Of a stretch of 21,054 nt of DNA, positions 1 to 6,468 are shown in pieces (position 1 is the first letter of the stretch; the number at the start of each line of letters is the position of its first letter). The stretch spans positions 1 to 21,054 of the forward strand of contig CAJTLK010000030.1 of assembly GCA_910577415.1 (NCBI GenBank), written 5' to 3'. The notes beneath the pieces were generated by a model, which worked only from the letters and a program-made list of their open reading frames with translations, was not told the origin of the DNA and ran no database searches. The stretch comes from an uncultured Oscillospiraceae bacterium. GTDB taxonomy: Bacteria > Bacillota > Clostridia > Oscillospirales > Oscillospiraceae. The position numbers and the translations under genes are program-made.

Positions 1-446
1 CCAAGGACAACACCGAGTTTTTCCAGGACTGCGATGACAACCTGGTGGAGTGGCTGCGGCAGTTTTCCTCCGACCCTCACGAGGCGTATCTCCGGGGCTT
101 CCTGGGCCGGATGCTTTTCTCCGGCGACGATGTCTATAAGCCGGTGAAGGTGCTCTCCGGCGGGGAAAAGGTGCGGTGCATGCTCTCCCGAATGATGCTC
201 TCCGGGGCCAATGTGCTGCTGCTGGACCAGCCCACCAACCATCTGGATCTGGAGTCCATCGCTGCGGTGAACAACGGCCTGGAAGCGGTGAAGTGCAACG
301 TGCTCTTTTCCTCCCACGACCACCAGATGGTACAGACCGTAGCCAGCCGTATCTTTGACTTCACCCCCGACGGCAAGCTCATCGACATGCCCATGACCTA
401 CGACGAATACCTGGAGCGGCAAAAGGCCCAGGAGGAAGGGAAATAA
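1..446 (+). CDS. ABC-F family ATPase, C-terminal part (YkpA/YbiT-like), 5' truncated by window
   Basis: The frame is already open at base 3, so this is the end of a gene that starts before the window; the GTG at 45 is an internal Val codon. About 147 residues are visible. They hold the second nucleotide-binding domain: the signature LSGGEKVRCML (from base 153), the Walker B and D-loop LLLDQPTNHLDLES (around 218-256) and the switch His in SSHDH. These are ABC-F hallmarks, and the sequence resembles the YkpA/YbiT branch. ABC-F proteins lack membrane segments and act on the ribosome as translation factors or as antibiotic-resistance proteins; this branch is thought to be a housekeeping factor. 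The usual catalytic Glu after the Walker B Asp is Gln here (CAG at 228-230). The gene ends in TAA just before a terminator. The family is secure; the subgroup is tentative. Confidence 0.9.
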   Translation, partial: KDNTEFFQDCDDNLVEWLRQFSSDPHEAYLRGFLGRMLFSGDDVYKPVKVLSGGEKVRCMLSRMMLSGANVLLLDQPTNHLDLESIAAVNNGLEAVKCNVLFSSHDHQMVQTVASRIFDFTPDGKLIDMPMTYDEYLERQKAQEEGK

Positions 447-452
447 GAGAAT

Positions 453-483
453 AAAACGGAGGAGCTTCAGGCTCCTCCGTTTT
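453..483. terminator. Bidirectional Rho-independent terminator between converging genes
   Basis: A perfect inverted repeat (AAAACGGAGGAGC, loop TTCAG, GCTCCTCCGTTTT) is followed by a T-run on the plus strand and, because its left arm begins with A residues, also on the minus strand. It sits 6 bases after the ABC-F stop and downstream of queH, so it probably ends both transcripts. Confidence 0.9.
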
Positions 484-606
484 TTATTAACTGACCTTGT
501 CACGCTCTGCAAGGGTCTGGCCGCTCGGTCACTTTCCCTCCGACTCAGCCTGGTCTACGGGCCGCTGTGCGACCCTGCGCTCGGCTTCGCTCCAGTCCAA
601 GCTCCC

Positions 607-1170
607 TCACAGCCCCTTGCGCCGCGCTTCTCTTCGCTTTTTCCAGCCCAGATAGCGGTCCTCCTCGCTGAAAACGCACCCGCAGTATTTCTGCATGTAG
701 AGACCCAGCGCCCGGGCCTCGTCCTGGCCCTCCCGGTAGCGGGGGGAGAAGTCGTAGGGGGCGAACTTCACGCCGAAGGCCCGGGCCAGCTTTTCCCCGG
801 TCTCAAAGATGAGGGGAGTGTCCTGGTAGGGGCTGACGGTGAGGGTGGTGCAGAACGCGTCAAAGCCGTGCTCGGCGGCGTACTTGGCGGCCTGACCCAG
901 CCGCAGGCCGTAGCAGTAGCCACAGCGGTTTTCAATGTCCCCCACCACGGCCTTCACGAACCTCTCCAGGCCGTATTCGTCCTCCTCCACCAGCTCCAGA
1001 TCAATACTTTTAGCATACTCCCGCAGGCAGTTGCGCCGTGCGCGGTATTCGGTGAAGGGGTGGATGTTGGGGTTATACCAAAAGCTTACCGGCTCGATCC
1101 CCTCCTCCCGGAGCTGCTTGACACAGGCCACCGAGCAGGGAGCGCAGCAGGTATGGAGCAGTAATTTCAT
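607..1170 (-). CDS. queH: Epoxyqueuosine reductase QueH
   Basis: The 187-residue protein has the QueH (former DUF208) signature: HTCCAPC near the N-terminus (Cys8, Cys9, Cys12), ENRCGYCYGLRL (Cys83, Cys86) and KYCGC (Cys163, Cys165). These cysteines bind the iron-sulfur cluster and the extra metal. QueH reduces epoxyqueuosine to queuosine at the wobble base of GUN tRNAs and is a non-homologous replacement for the cobalamin enzyme QueG. The ATG at 1170 is preferred over the GTG nine bases upstream because a GAGGG motif sits 8 bases before the ATG, whereas it runs directly into the GTG. The gene is monocistronic: it has its own promoter and shares a terminator with the converging ABC-F gene. 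No other queuosine gene is in the window. Confidence 0.93.
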   Translation of the reverse strand: MKLLLHTCCAPCSVACVKQLREEGIEPVSFWYNPNIHPFTEYRARRNCLREYAKSIDLELVEEDEYGLERFVKAVVGDIENRCGYCYGLRLGQAAKYAAEHGFDAFCTTLTVSPYQDTPLIFETGEKLARAFGVKFAPYDFSPRYREGQDEARALGLYMQKYCGCVFSEEDRYLGWKKRREARRKGL

Positions 1171-1197
1171 AAAGGACACCCTCTTTCCAGTCCTTCC

Positions 1198-1226
1198 ATC
1201 ATATCAAAAAGCGCTTTGAAAAGCAA
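1198..1226 (-). promoter_or_regulatory. Predicted sigma-A promoter of queH
   Basis: On the minus strand the -35 is TTGCTT (1226-1221) and the -10 is TATGAT (1203-1198), with a 17-base spacer. It ends 28 bases before the queH ATG, so the leader is too short for a riboswitch. Confidence 0.65.
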
Positions 1227-1238
1227 GCGGGAGAGGGC

Positions 1239-1258
1239 TTTTGACGTATCCGTCAAAA
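1239..1258. promoter_or_regulatory. Palindromic operator candidate between divergent promoters
   Basis: This is a perfect 8-base inverted repeat, TTTTGACG-TATC-CGTCAAAA. It lies 12 bases upstream of the queH -35 and 39 bases upstream of the livJ -35, where an activator or repressor of either promoter could bind. It could also form a short RNA hairpin, but no gene end lies nearby for it to terminate. The binding protein is unknown. Confidence 0.4.
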
Positions 1259-1297
1259 AACTGCTTTTGGCGGGGAGGGATTCCGTGTAAATTTTTG

Positions 1298-1326
1298 TTG
1301 AAATCTCTTTAGCACCCTGCTATAAT
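1298..1326 (+). promoter_or_regulatory. Predicted sigma-A promoter of the liv operon
   Basis: The -35 is TTGAAA (1298-1303), the spacer is 17 bases and the -10 is a perfect TATAAT (1321-1326). The transcript would start near 1333, giving a leader of about 60 bases. A small hairpin (GCGGAC, loop AAG, GTCCGC, 1360-1374) lies just before the ribosome binding site and may stabilise the 5' end. Confidence 0.85.
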
Positions 1327-1393
1327 GAAGTCTAAATCGTGGACACTTGTACGCGCCGCGCGGACAAGGTCCGCAAAAAGGGAGGATACCACA

Positions 1394-2617
1394 ATGAAGA
1401 AGAAGCTTTCTCTGCTCCTGGCTCTGGCCATGGCCATGAGTCTGACCGCCTGTGGCGGTGACAAGGGCTCCGCCGAGAGCAACAAGCCCACCGAGAGCGC
1501 CCCCGCCGTCAGCGCCCCCGCTTCCGGCGACAAGGTTGTCCGCATTGGTGTGTTTGAGCCCTCTACCGGCGACTCCGGCCCTGGCGGCAAGCAGGAGATG
1601 CTGGGCATGCAGTACGCCAACCATGAGACCCCCACCGTGGAAATTGGCGGCGAGACCTACACCGTGGAGCTGGTCCCCGCCGACAACGGCTCCGACTCGG
1701 CCAAGGCCCCCACTGCCGCCGCCGAGCTGGTGAGCAAGGACGTGTCCCTGGTCCTCGGGTCCTATGGCTCCGGCGTGTCCATGGCTGGCGGCCCTGTGTT
1801 TGACGAGGCCGGTCTGGCCGCTATTGGCGTGACCTGCACCAACCCCGGCGTCACCGCGGGCAATGACTATTATTTCCGTATCTGCTTCCTGGACCCCTTC
1901 CAGGGCACCGTCCTGGCCAACTTCGCCAAGGACAAGTTTTCTGCCAAGAAGGCCTACCTGCTGGGCGAGCTGGGCAACGACTACGACCAGGGCCTGCTGA
2001 CCTTCTTTGAGCAGGCGTTCACCGCCGCCGGCGGAAGTGTGGTGAAGGATTCCTTCCCCCCAAATACCGCCGACTTCTCTACCTATCTGAACAAGGCCGT
2101 GGCTGAGGGCTGCGACGTGGTCTTCTGCCCCGTGTCCATCGCCTACTCCACCCAGATCGTGAAGCTGGCCGCCGACATGAAGCTCGCCCTGCCCATCTTG
2201 GGTTCCGACACCCTGGACAGCAACATGGTCCTGGAGGCCGCCTCCGGCTCCGACGTGAAGCTCTATGTGTCCACCTTCTATCAGGAGGGCGGCGCCCCTG
2301 AGTTTGACTCCGGCATCAAGGCCTGGCTGGCCTCCGACTCCACCGCCATGACCAACAACGGCGGCAACGACACCATCGCCGCCGTCACCGCCATGGGCTA
2401 CGACGCCTACTACACCGCCCTGGAGGCCCTGAAGGCCGCTGGTTCCACCGACAAGGCCGCCGTTAAGGCCGCCCTGCCCAACGTGACCTATACCGGCGTG
2501 TCCGGCGCCATCGCCTTCGACGCCACCGGCGACGCCATCCGCGACACCGCCTATATCAAGATGGCCAACACTGCCGACAACACCTGGACCTTTGAGGCCA
2601 TGCAGACCGCGAAATAA
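1394..2617 (+). CDS. livJ: Branched-chain amino acid ABC transporter, substrate-binding lipoprotein
   Basis: The 407-residue protein begins with a lipoprotein signal (KKK, a hydrophobic stretch, LTAC with Cys20 as the lipid site) and an S/P/A/E-rich linker. A periplasmic-binding-protein type I (LivJ/LivK) domain follows, starting at VVRIGVFEPSTGDSG and continuing through the LVLGSYGSG and LGELGNDYDQG regions. It would capture Leu, Ile, Val or related amino acids outside the membrane and pass them to LivHMGF. The frame is open upstream to 1325, but the start at 1394 is chosen because GGGAGG lies 8-10 bases before it and because a proper signal peptide follows. Codons are strongly biased (GCC, ACC, AAG, GAC), as expected for an abundant protein. 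The exact substrate cannot be read from sequence. Confidence 0.93.
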   Translation: MKKKLSLLLALAMAMSLTACGGDKGSAESNKPTESAPAVSAPASGDKVVRIGVFEPSTGDSGPGGKQEMLGMQYANHETPTVEIGGETYTVELVPADNGSDSAKAPTAAAELVSKDVSLVLGSYGSGVSMAGGPVFDEAGLAAIGVTCTNPGVTAGNDYYFRICFLDPFQGTVLANFAKDKFSAKKAYLLGELGNDYDQGLLTFFEQAFTAAGGSVVKDSFPPNTADFSTYLNKAVAEGCDVVFCPVSIAYSTQIVKLAADMKLALPILGSDTLDSNMVLEAASGSDVKLYVSTFYQEGGAPEFDSGIKAWLASDSTAMTNNGGNDTIAAVTAMGYDAYYTALEALKAAGSTDKAAVKAALPNVTYTGVSGAIAFDATGDAIRDTAYIKMANTADNTWTFEAMQTAK

Positions 2618-2641
2618 GGTTCTTTTACCAAAAGCGCGTGA

Positions 2642-2688
2642 CCGCCTGACGGGGGGCTTCTCCCGTCAGGCGGCTTTCCGCTTTTTTC
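2642..2688 (+). terminator. Intra-operon terminator or attenuator after livJ
   Basis: A perfect 12-base stem (CCGCCTGACGGG, 2642-2653, with CCCGTCAGGCGG, 2662-2673) and an 8-base loop are followed by CTTTCCG and then CTTTTTT. The T-run is offset from the stem, which suits a partial terminator letting some polymerase through to livHMGF. Confidence 0.7.
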
Positions 2689-2698
2689 GCCGGACGGG

Positions 2699-2754
2699 CC
2701 TTTTCGGAAGCCGCGGGCTGGGCGGCTGCCGAAAAGGTCTGGGTCAGCGAGACC
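2699..2754 (+). promoter_or_regulatory. Second structured element in the livJ-livH gap
   Basis: CCTTTTCGG (2699-2707) pairs with CCGAAAAGG (2729-2737), and inside it AGCCGC (2709-2714) pairs with GCGGCT (2722-2727). GGTCT (2736-2740) can instead pair with AGACC (2750-2754), which overlaps the base of the large stem, so two folds may compete. There is no T-run, so a processing or stability role is more likely than termination. Confidence 0.45.
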
Positions 2755-2790
2755 TGATATCTCAAAATGCTCTGAAAAGGAGGGGTTTTC

Positions 2791-3690
2791 GTGCAATATG
2801 CCATTTCCATCGTTCTCTCAGGCATTTCTCTGGGGGGACAGTATGCCCTCATCGCCATCGGGTACACCCTGGTCTACGGCATTCTGCGCCTGATCAACTT
2901 TGCCCACGGCGATGTATTTATGGTGGCCGGCCTCATTATGGTGTACCTCACCAGCTTCCTGGCTGGGACGCTGCCTACCGGAGCGGCCATTTTCCTCAGT
3001 CTGCTGCTGATGCTCATTCTCACCGTGGCCCTTGGCTTTTTCATTGAGCGCGCGGCCTACAAGCCTCTGCGCTCCGCTCCCCGGATGAGCGTGATGATCT
3101 CCGCCATTGGCGTGAGCTACCTGCTCCAAAACCTGGCCACCTATGTCACCGGCGGCTTGCCCAAGACCTATCCCTCACTGCCCCTGCTGAGCGAGACCAT
3201 CACCATTGGCGGCGCTCCCACCAAGTGGGTGACCGTCATCACGCCCTTTCTGGTCATCGCCCTGGTGCTGGCCCTTCAGCAGCTCATCAACCACACCAAG
3301 GTGGGCATGGCCATGCGGGCGGTGGCCAAGGATTTTGAGACCAGTCAGCTCATGGGCATCAAGATCAACAATGTCATTTCCATGACCTTTGTTATCGGCT
3401 CCGCCCTGGCGGCGGTGGGTTCCATGCTCTACTTTACCAACTACCCCTCCATCGTGCCCCTCTCCGGCGCTCTGCCCGGTTTGCGGGCCTTTGTGGCGGC
3501 GGTCTTTGGAGGGATCGGCTCCATCCCCGGCGCGGTGGTGGGGGCCTTTATCGTAGGTATGAGCGAGACCATCATCAAGGGTTCGCCCTGGTCCATCTTC
3601 TCCGATGCGTTCACCTTTGCCCTGCTCATCATTATCCTGGTGGTCAAGCCCACCGGCCTGTTTGGTGAGAAGGTCACCGATAAGGTCTGA
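2791..3690 (+). CDS. livH: Branched-chain amino acid ABC transporter permease LivH
   Basis: The 299-residue integral membrane protein has the BPD_transp_2 (LivH) pattern: the N-terminal SGISLGGQYALIAIGYTLVYG, then RLINFAHGDVFM, and near the C-terminus FGGIGSIPGAVVGAF followed by a final hydrophobic helix ending in KPTGLFGE. About eight hydrophobic segments are visible. It forms one half of the membrane channel with LivM. Translation starts at GTG, supported by AAAAGGAGGGG ending 5 bases upstream. The livM start follows the stop after 13 bases, so the two are probably translationally linked. Confidence 0.95.
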   Translation: MQYAISIVLSGISLGGQYALIAIGYTLVYGILRLINFAHGDVFMVAGLIMVYLTSFLAGTLPTGAAIFLSLLLMLILTVALGFFIERAAYKPLRSAPRMSVMISAIGVSYLLQNLATYVTGGLPKTYPSLPLLSETITIGGAPTKWVTVITPFLVIALVLALQQLINHTKVGMAMRAVAKDFETSQLMGIKINNVISMTFVIGSALAAVGSMLYFTNYPSIVPLSGALPGLRAFVAAVFGGIGSIPGAVVGAFIVGMSETIIKGSPWSIFSDAFTFALLIIILVVKPTGLFGEKVTDKV

Positions 3691-3703
3691 GGGGGTGACG
3701 GAT

Positions 3704-4873
3704 ATGCTGAAAGAAAAGAAAAGCAAGACCGGCGTATTCATCGCCTTGGTGTGTGTGGCCGTTCTTCTTGCCGTTGCCATCATTCTGGAGAACACGTTGG
3801 ACCCCACCAAGAACACCATCTTTTTTACCGTGCTGAAAAAAACCGCGGTCTACGCCCTGGTGGCCTGCTCCATGAACCTGCTCAACGGCTTTACGGGCCT
3901 GTTCTCCCTGGGACAGGCGGGGTTTATGCTGCTGGGCGCGTATACCTATGCCATTCTCACCATCCCCGTGGCCCAGCGCCCGGCGGTGTATTATATCTAC
4001 AACGGCTCCGCCATCAACTTCTCCCTGCCTGAGCTGTTCGGCGGCGGTGCGGTGGGCCTGATCCTGGGCGTGCTGGCGGCCCTTATCCTGGCGGGTGTCG
4101 TGGCGGCGGCGGTGGCGTGGCTCATTGGCCTGCCTGTGCTGCGGCTGAAATCCGACTATCTGGCCATTGCCACCCTGGGCTTTGCCGAGATCATCCGGGC
4201 CATCTTCCAATGGGATGCCCTGGGGCCTGTGACCAATGGCGCCAACGCCCTGAAGAATTACCCCACCTTTTCCTCCTTCAACATTAAGGGCGCCGACGGC
4301 GCGGTGACGGTGCGGCTTTCCATCTTTGTGGCCTTTTTGCTGTCGGCGGTATGCATCGCCATTATCCTGTTGCTGATCAACTCCTCCTATGGCCGGGCCT
4401 TCAAGGCCATCCGGGAGGATGAGGTGGCCGCTGAGGCCATGGGCATCAACCTGGCGAAGCATAAGCGCCTGAGCTTCTGTATCTCCTCCTTCTTTGCCGG
4501 GGTGGGGGGCGGGCTGTTCGCCATGTTCGCCAACCAGGCCCAGGCCAAGACCTTTACCACCGCCATGACCTATGAGATACTCCTCATCGTGGTCATCGGT
4601 GGCATCGGCTCCATCTCCGGCAGCTGCATTGCCGCGTTCCTCTATGTGGCGTGCTCGGAGTGGTGGCTGCGGTTCCTGGACAACGAGATCACGCTGAAAA
4701 GCGGCTTTAAGGTGCCCCTGCTCCGCAACGGCTTCCGCATGGTAGTATTCTCCATTGTTATTATGATCGTGGTGCTCTTCTTCCGCCGGGGCATCATGGG
4801 CGACAAGGAGCTGCCCGATCTCTTCCGCAAGAGGAAAAATACCAAGGCGAAAGGGGGCGAGGGCAATGGCTGA
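3704..4873 (+). CDS. livM: Branched-chain amino acid ABC transporter permease LivM
   Basis: The 389-residue membrane protein has the LivM features: a charged N-terminus (MLKEKKSKTG), the conserved SMNLLNGFTGLFSLGQAGFM, then KSDYLAIATLGFAEIIRAIF, the cytoplasmic coupling segment GRAFKAIREDEVAAEAMGI, and VVIGGIGSISGS near the end. The frame is open further upstream to 3605 inside livH, but the ATG at 3704 has a GAGGGGGTGA site and gives the expected N-terminus. It pairs with LivH in the membrane. Its end overlaps livG by 8 bases, typical of tight operon coupling. The 30-residue tail after the last membrane helix is basic and may contact the ATPases. Confidence 0.95.
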   Translation: MLKEKKSKTGVFIALVCVAVLLAVAIILENTLDPTKNTIFFTVLKKTAVYALVACSMNLLNGFTGLFSLGQAGFMLLGAYTYAILTIPVAQRPAVYYIYNGSAINFSLPELFGGGAVGLILGVLAALILAGVVAAAVAWLIGLPVLRLKSDYLAIATLGFAEIIRAIFQWDALGPVTNGANALKNYPTFSSFNIKGADGAVTVRLSIFVAFLLSAVCIAIILLLINSSYGRAFKAIREDEVAAEAMGINLAKHKRLSFCISSFFAGVGGGLFAMFANQAQAKTFTTAMTYEILLIVVIGGIGSISGSCIAAFLYVACSEWWLRFLDNEITLKSGFKVPLLRNGFRMVVFSIVIMIVVLFFRRGIMGDKELPDLFRKRKNTKAKGGEGNG

Positions 4874-5714
4874 GAACGTGCTGCGTATGGAGGACGTGAC
4901 CATGCAGTTTGGCGGCGTGGTGGCGGTGGACGGCCTGTCCCTGGAAGTTGACCAAGGGGAGATCGTGGCCCTCATTGGTCCCAATGGCGCGGGCAAGACC
5001 ACGGCTTTCAACTGCGTCACCGGGGTCTATGAACCCACCAACGGACGGGTGAGCCTGCTGGGGGAGACCATCGTGGAGAACCACCCCCAGGGCAAGATGA
5101 AGGCCCAGTATAAGGGCGGCGAGGCCGGGAAGTTTACTCAGGTGGTGAGCCATACCCCCGACCAGATCACACAAAAGGGCATTGCCCGGACCTTCCAGAA
5201 CATCCGCCTGTTTGGAGCGTTGACCGTATTTGACAACGTGCTCATCGCCAAGCATATGCGGGCAAAGCAGAACTTCCTCTCCGCCACCTTCCGGCTCAAC
5301 GCCAAGGAGGAGAAGCGGATGCGGGAGGAGGCCATGGCTCTGCTGGCCGAGCAGGACCTGGCCCAGTATGCCGACGAGGTGGCATCTTCTCTGCCCTACG
5401 GTCTCCAGCGGCGGCTGGAGATCGCCCGGGCGTTGGCTACCGAGCCCAAGCTGCTCCTCCTGGACGAGCCAGCGGCGGGCATGAATCCCCAGGAGACCCA
5501 GGAGCTGACCGACTTTATCAAACAGATCCGCACGGAGTATGGCCTGACCATTTTTATGATCGAGCATCATATGGATCTGGTCATGCAGATATCGGACCGC
5601 ATTTACGTTCTGGACTTTGGCAAGCTTATCGCCAAGGGCACGCCCGCCGAGGTGCAAAACGACCAGCGGGTCATCGAGGCTTATTTGGGGGTGGCAGACG
5701 ATGCTGAAAATTGA
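4866..5714 (+). CDS. livG: Branched-chain amino acid ABC transporter ATPase LivG
   Basis: The 282-residue ATPase has Walker A GPNGAGKTT (residues 38-46), a Q-loop region in ARTFQNIRLF, a LivG-type signature LPYGLQRRLE (from 176), Walker B LLLLDEP (196-202) and a switch His in MIEHHMD. It powers the LivHM channel together with LivF. Relative to the standard LivG layout, about 25 extra residues lie between the Walker A half and the Q-loop (around residues 70-96, KMKAQYKGGEAGKF region). The first 8 bases overlap livM and the last 14 overlap livF, so all three are probably translated together. Confidence 0.95.
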   Translation: MAENVLRMEDVTMQFGGVVAVDGLSLEVDQGEIVALIGPNGAGKTTAFNCVTGVYEPTNGRVSLLGETIVENHPQGKMKAQYKGGEAGKFTQVVSHTPDQITQKGIARTFQNIRLFGALTVFDNVLIAKHMRAKQNFLSATFRLNAKEEKRMREEAMALLAEQDLAQYADEVASSLPYGLQRRLEIARALATEPKLLLLDEPAAGMNPQETQELTDFIKQIRTEYGLTIFMIEHHMDLVMQISDRIYVLDFGKLIAKGTPAEVQNDQRVIEAYLGVADDAEN

Positions 5715-6396
5715 TGATCTGAGAGTCAACTACGGCGGCATCGAGGCCGTGAAGGGCATCACCTTTGAGGTGCCCGAGCGGCAGATCGTCACTCTGATCG
5801 GCGCCAACGGCGCGGGCAAATCCACCACCCTGCGTACCATTGCCGGATTGGTAAAGCCCTCCGGCGGACGTATCCGCCTCCAGGCGGAGGATATTACCGG
5901 CATTTCTCCAGACCGTATCGTCTCCAAGGGGATCACCCTGGTGCCCGAGGGAAGGCATGTGTTCCCAGACCTCACCGTGCTGGAGAATCTGAAGATCGGC
6001 GCCTATCTGCGCACCGACAGCCTTGAGGACGATCTGAATTGGGTCTACTCCCTTTTCCCCCGGCTGAAGGAGCGCTCCTGGCAGGCGGCGGGCACCCTCT
6101 CCGGCGGCGAGCAGCAGATGTTGGCGGTGGGCCGTGCCCTTATGTCCCGGCCCAAGCTGATGATGATGGACGAGCCGTCCCTGGGTCTGGCCCCTCTGGT
6201 GGTGAAGGATATCTTCTCCATTATCAAGAAGATCAACCAGCAGGGGGTCACGATCCTCCTGATCGAACAGAACGCCAACATGGCCCTTCACGTGGCCGAC
6301 ACCGCCTATGTACTGGAGACCGGGCGTATCATCCTTTCGGGCAGTGGCAAGGAGCTGCTGAACAACGAGCAGGTGAAGAAAGCCTATCTGGGGTAA
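5701..6396 (+). CDS. livF: Branched-chain amino acid ABC transporter ATPase LivF
   Basis: The 231-residue ATPase is close to the usual LivF length. It has Walker A GANGAGKST (residues 34-42), the family-typical LVPEGRHVFPDLTVLENL, signature LSGGEQQ (133-139), Walker B LMMMDEP with Glu158, and the end motif VKKAYLG. It forms the ATPase heterodimer with LivG. The frame is open upstream to 5617, but the ATG at 5701, preceded by GGGGGTGG and inside the livG end, gives the conserved MLKIDDLRVNYGG start. No clear terminator follows; the next gene begins 72 bases later. Confidence 0.95.
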   Translation: MLKIDDLRVNYGGIEAVKGITFEVPERQIVTLIGANGAGKSTTLRTIAGLVKPSGGRIRLQAEDITGISPDRIVSKGITLVPEGRHVFPDLTVLENLKIGAYLRTDSLEDDLNWVYSLFPRLKERSWQAAGTLSGGEQQMLAVGRALMSRPKLMMMDEPSLGLAPLVVKDIFSIIKKINQQGVTILLIEQNANMALHVADTAYVLETGRIILSGSGKELLNNEQVKKAYLG

Positions 6397-6468
6397 ACTT
6401 AGCCATGCTTTCCCTTGCCAATTAGGGGTTCCAAGTCAATGCCAAAAGAGAGAAATGAGGCGAAGACC

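Noticed and set aside
1171..1200. preQ1 or other riboswitch in front of queH
   Set aside because: The predicted promoter leaves a leader of only about 20 bases, too short for a riboswitch.
868..1219. Plus-strand open frames opposite queH
   Set aside because: The minus-strand protein has the full QueH cysteine pattern; the plus frames show nothing recognisable.
3674..5020. 448-codon open frame on the minus strand across livM and livG
   Set aside because: It lies opposite two certain transporter genes, and its His/Gln/Gly-rich composition is what the complement of GC-biased codons produces.
4794..5729. 311-codon open frame on the minus strand
   Set aside because: It is antisense to livG, whose ATPase motifs are complete.
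6397..6468. Separate promoter for the DUF975 gene
   Set aside because: No pair of -35 and -10 boxes with sensible spacing is visible in the gap.
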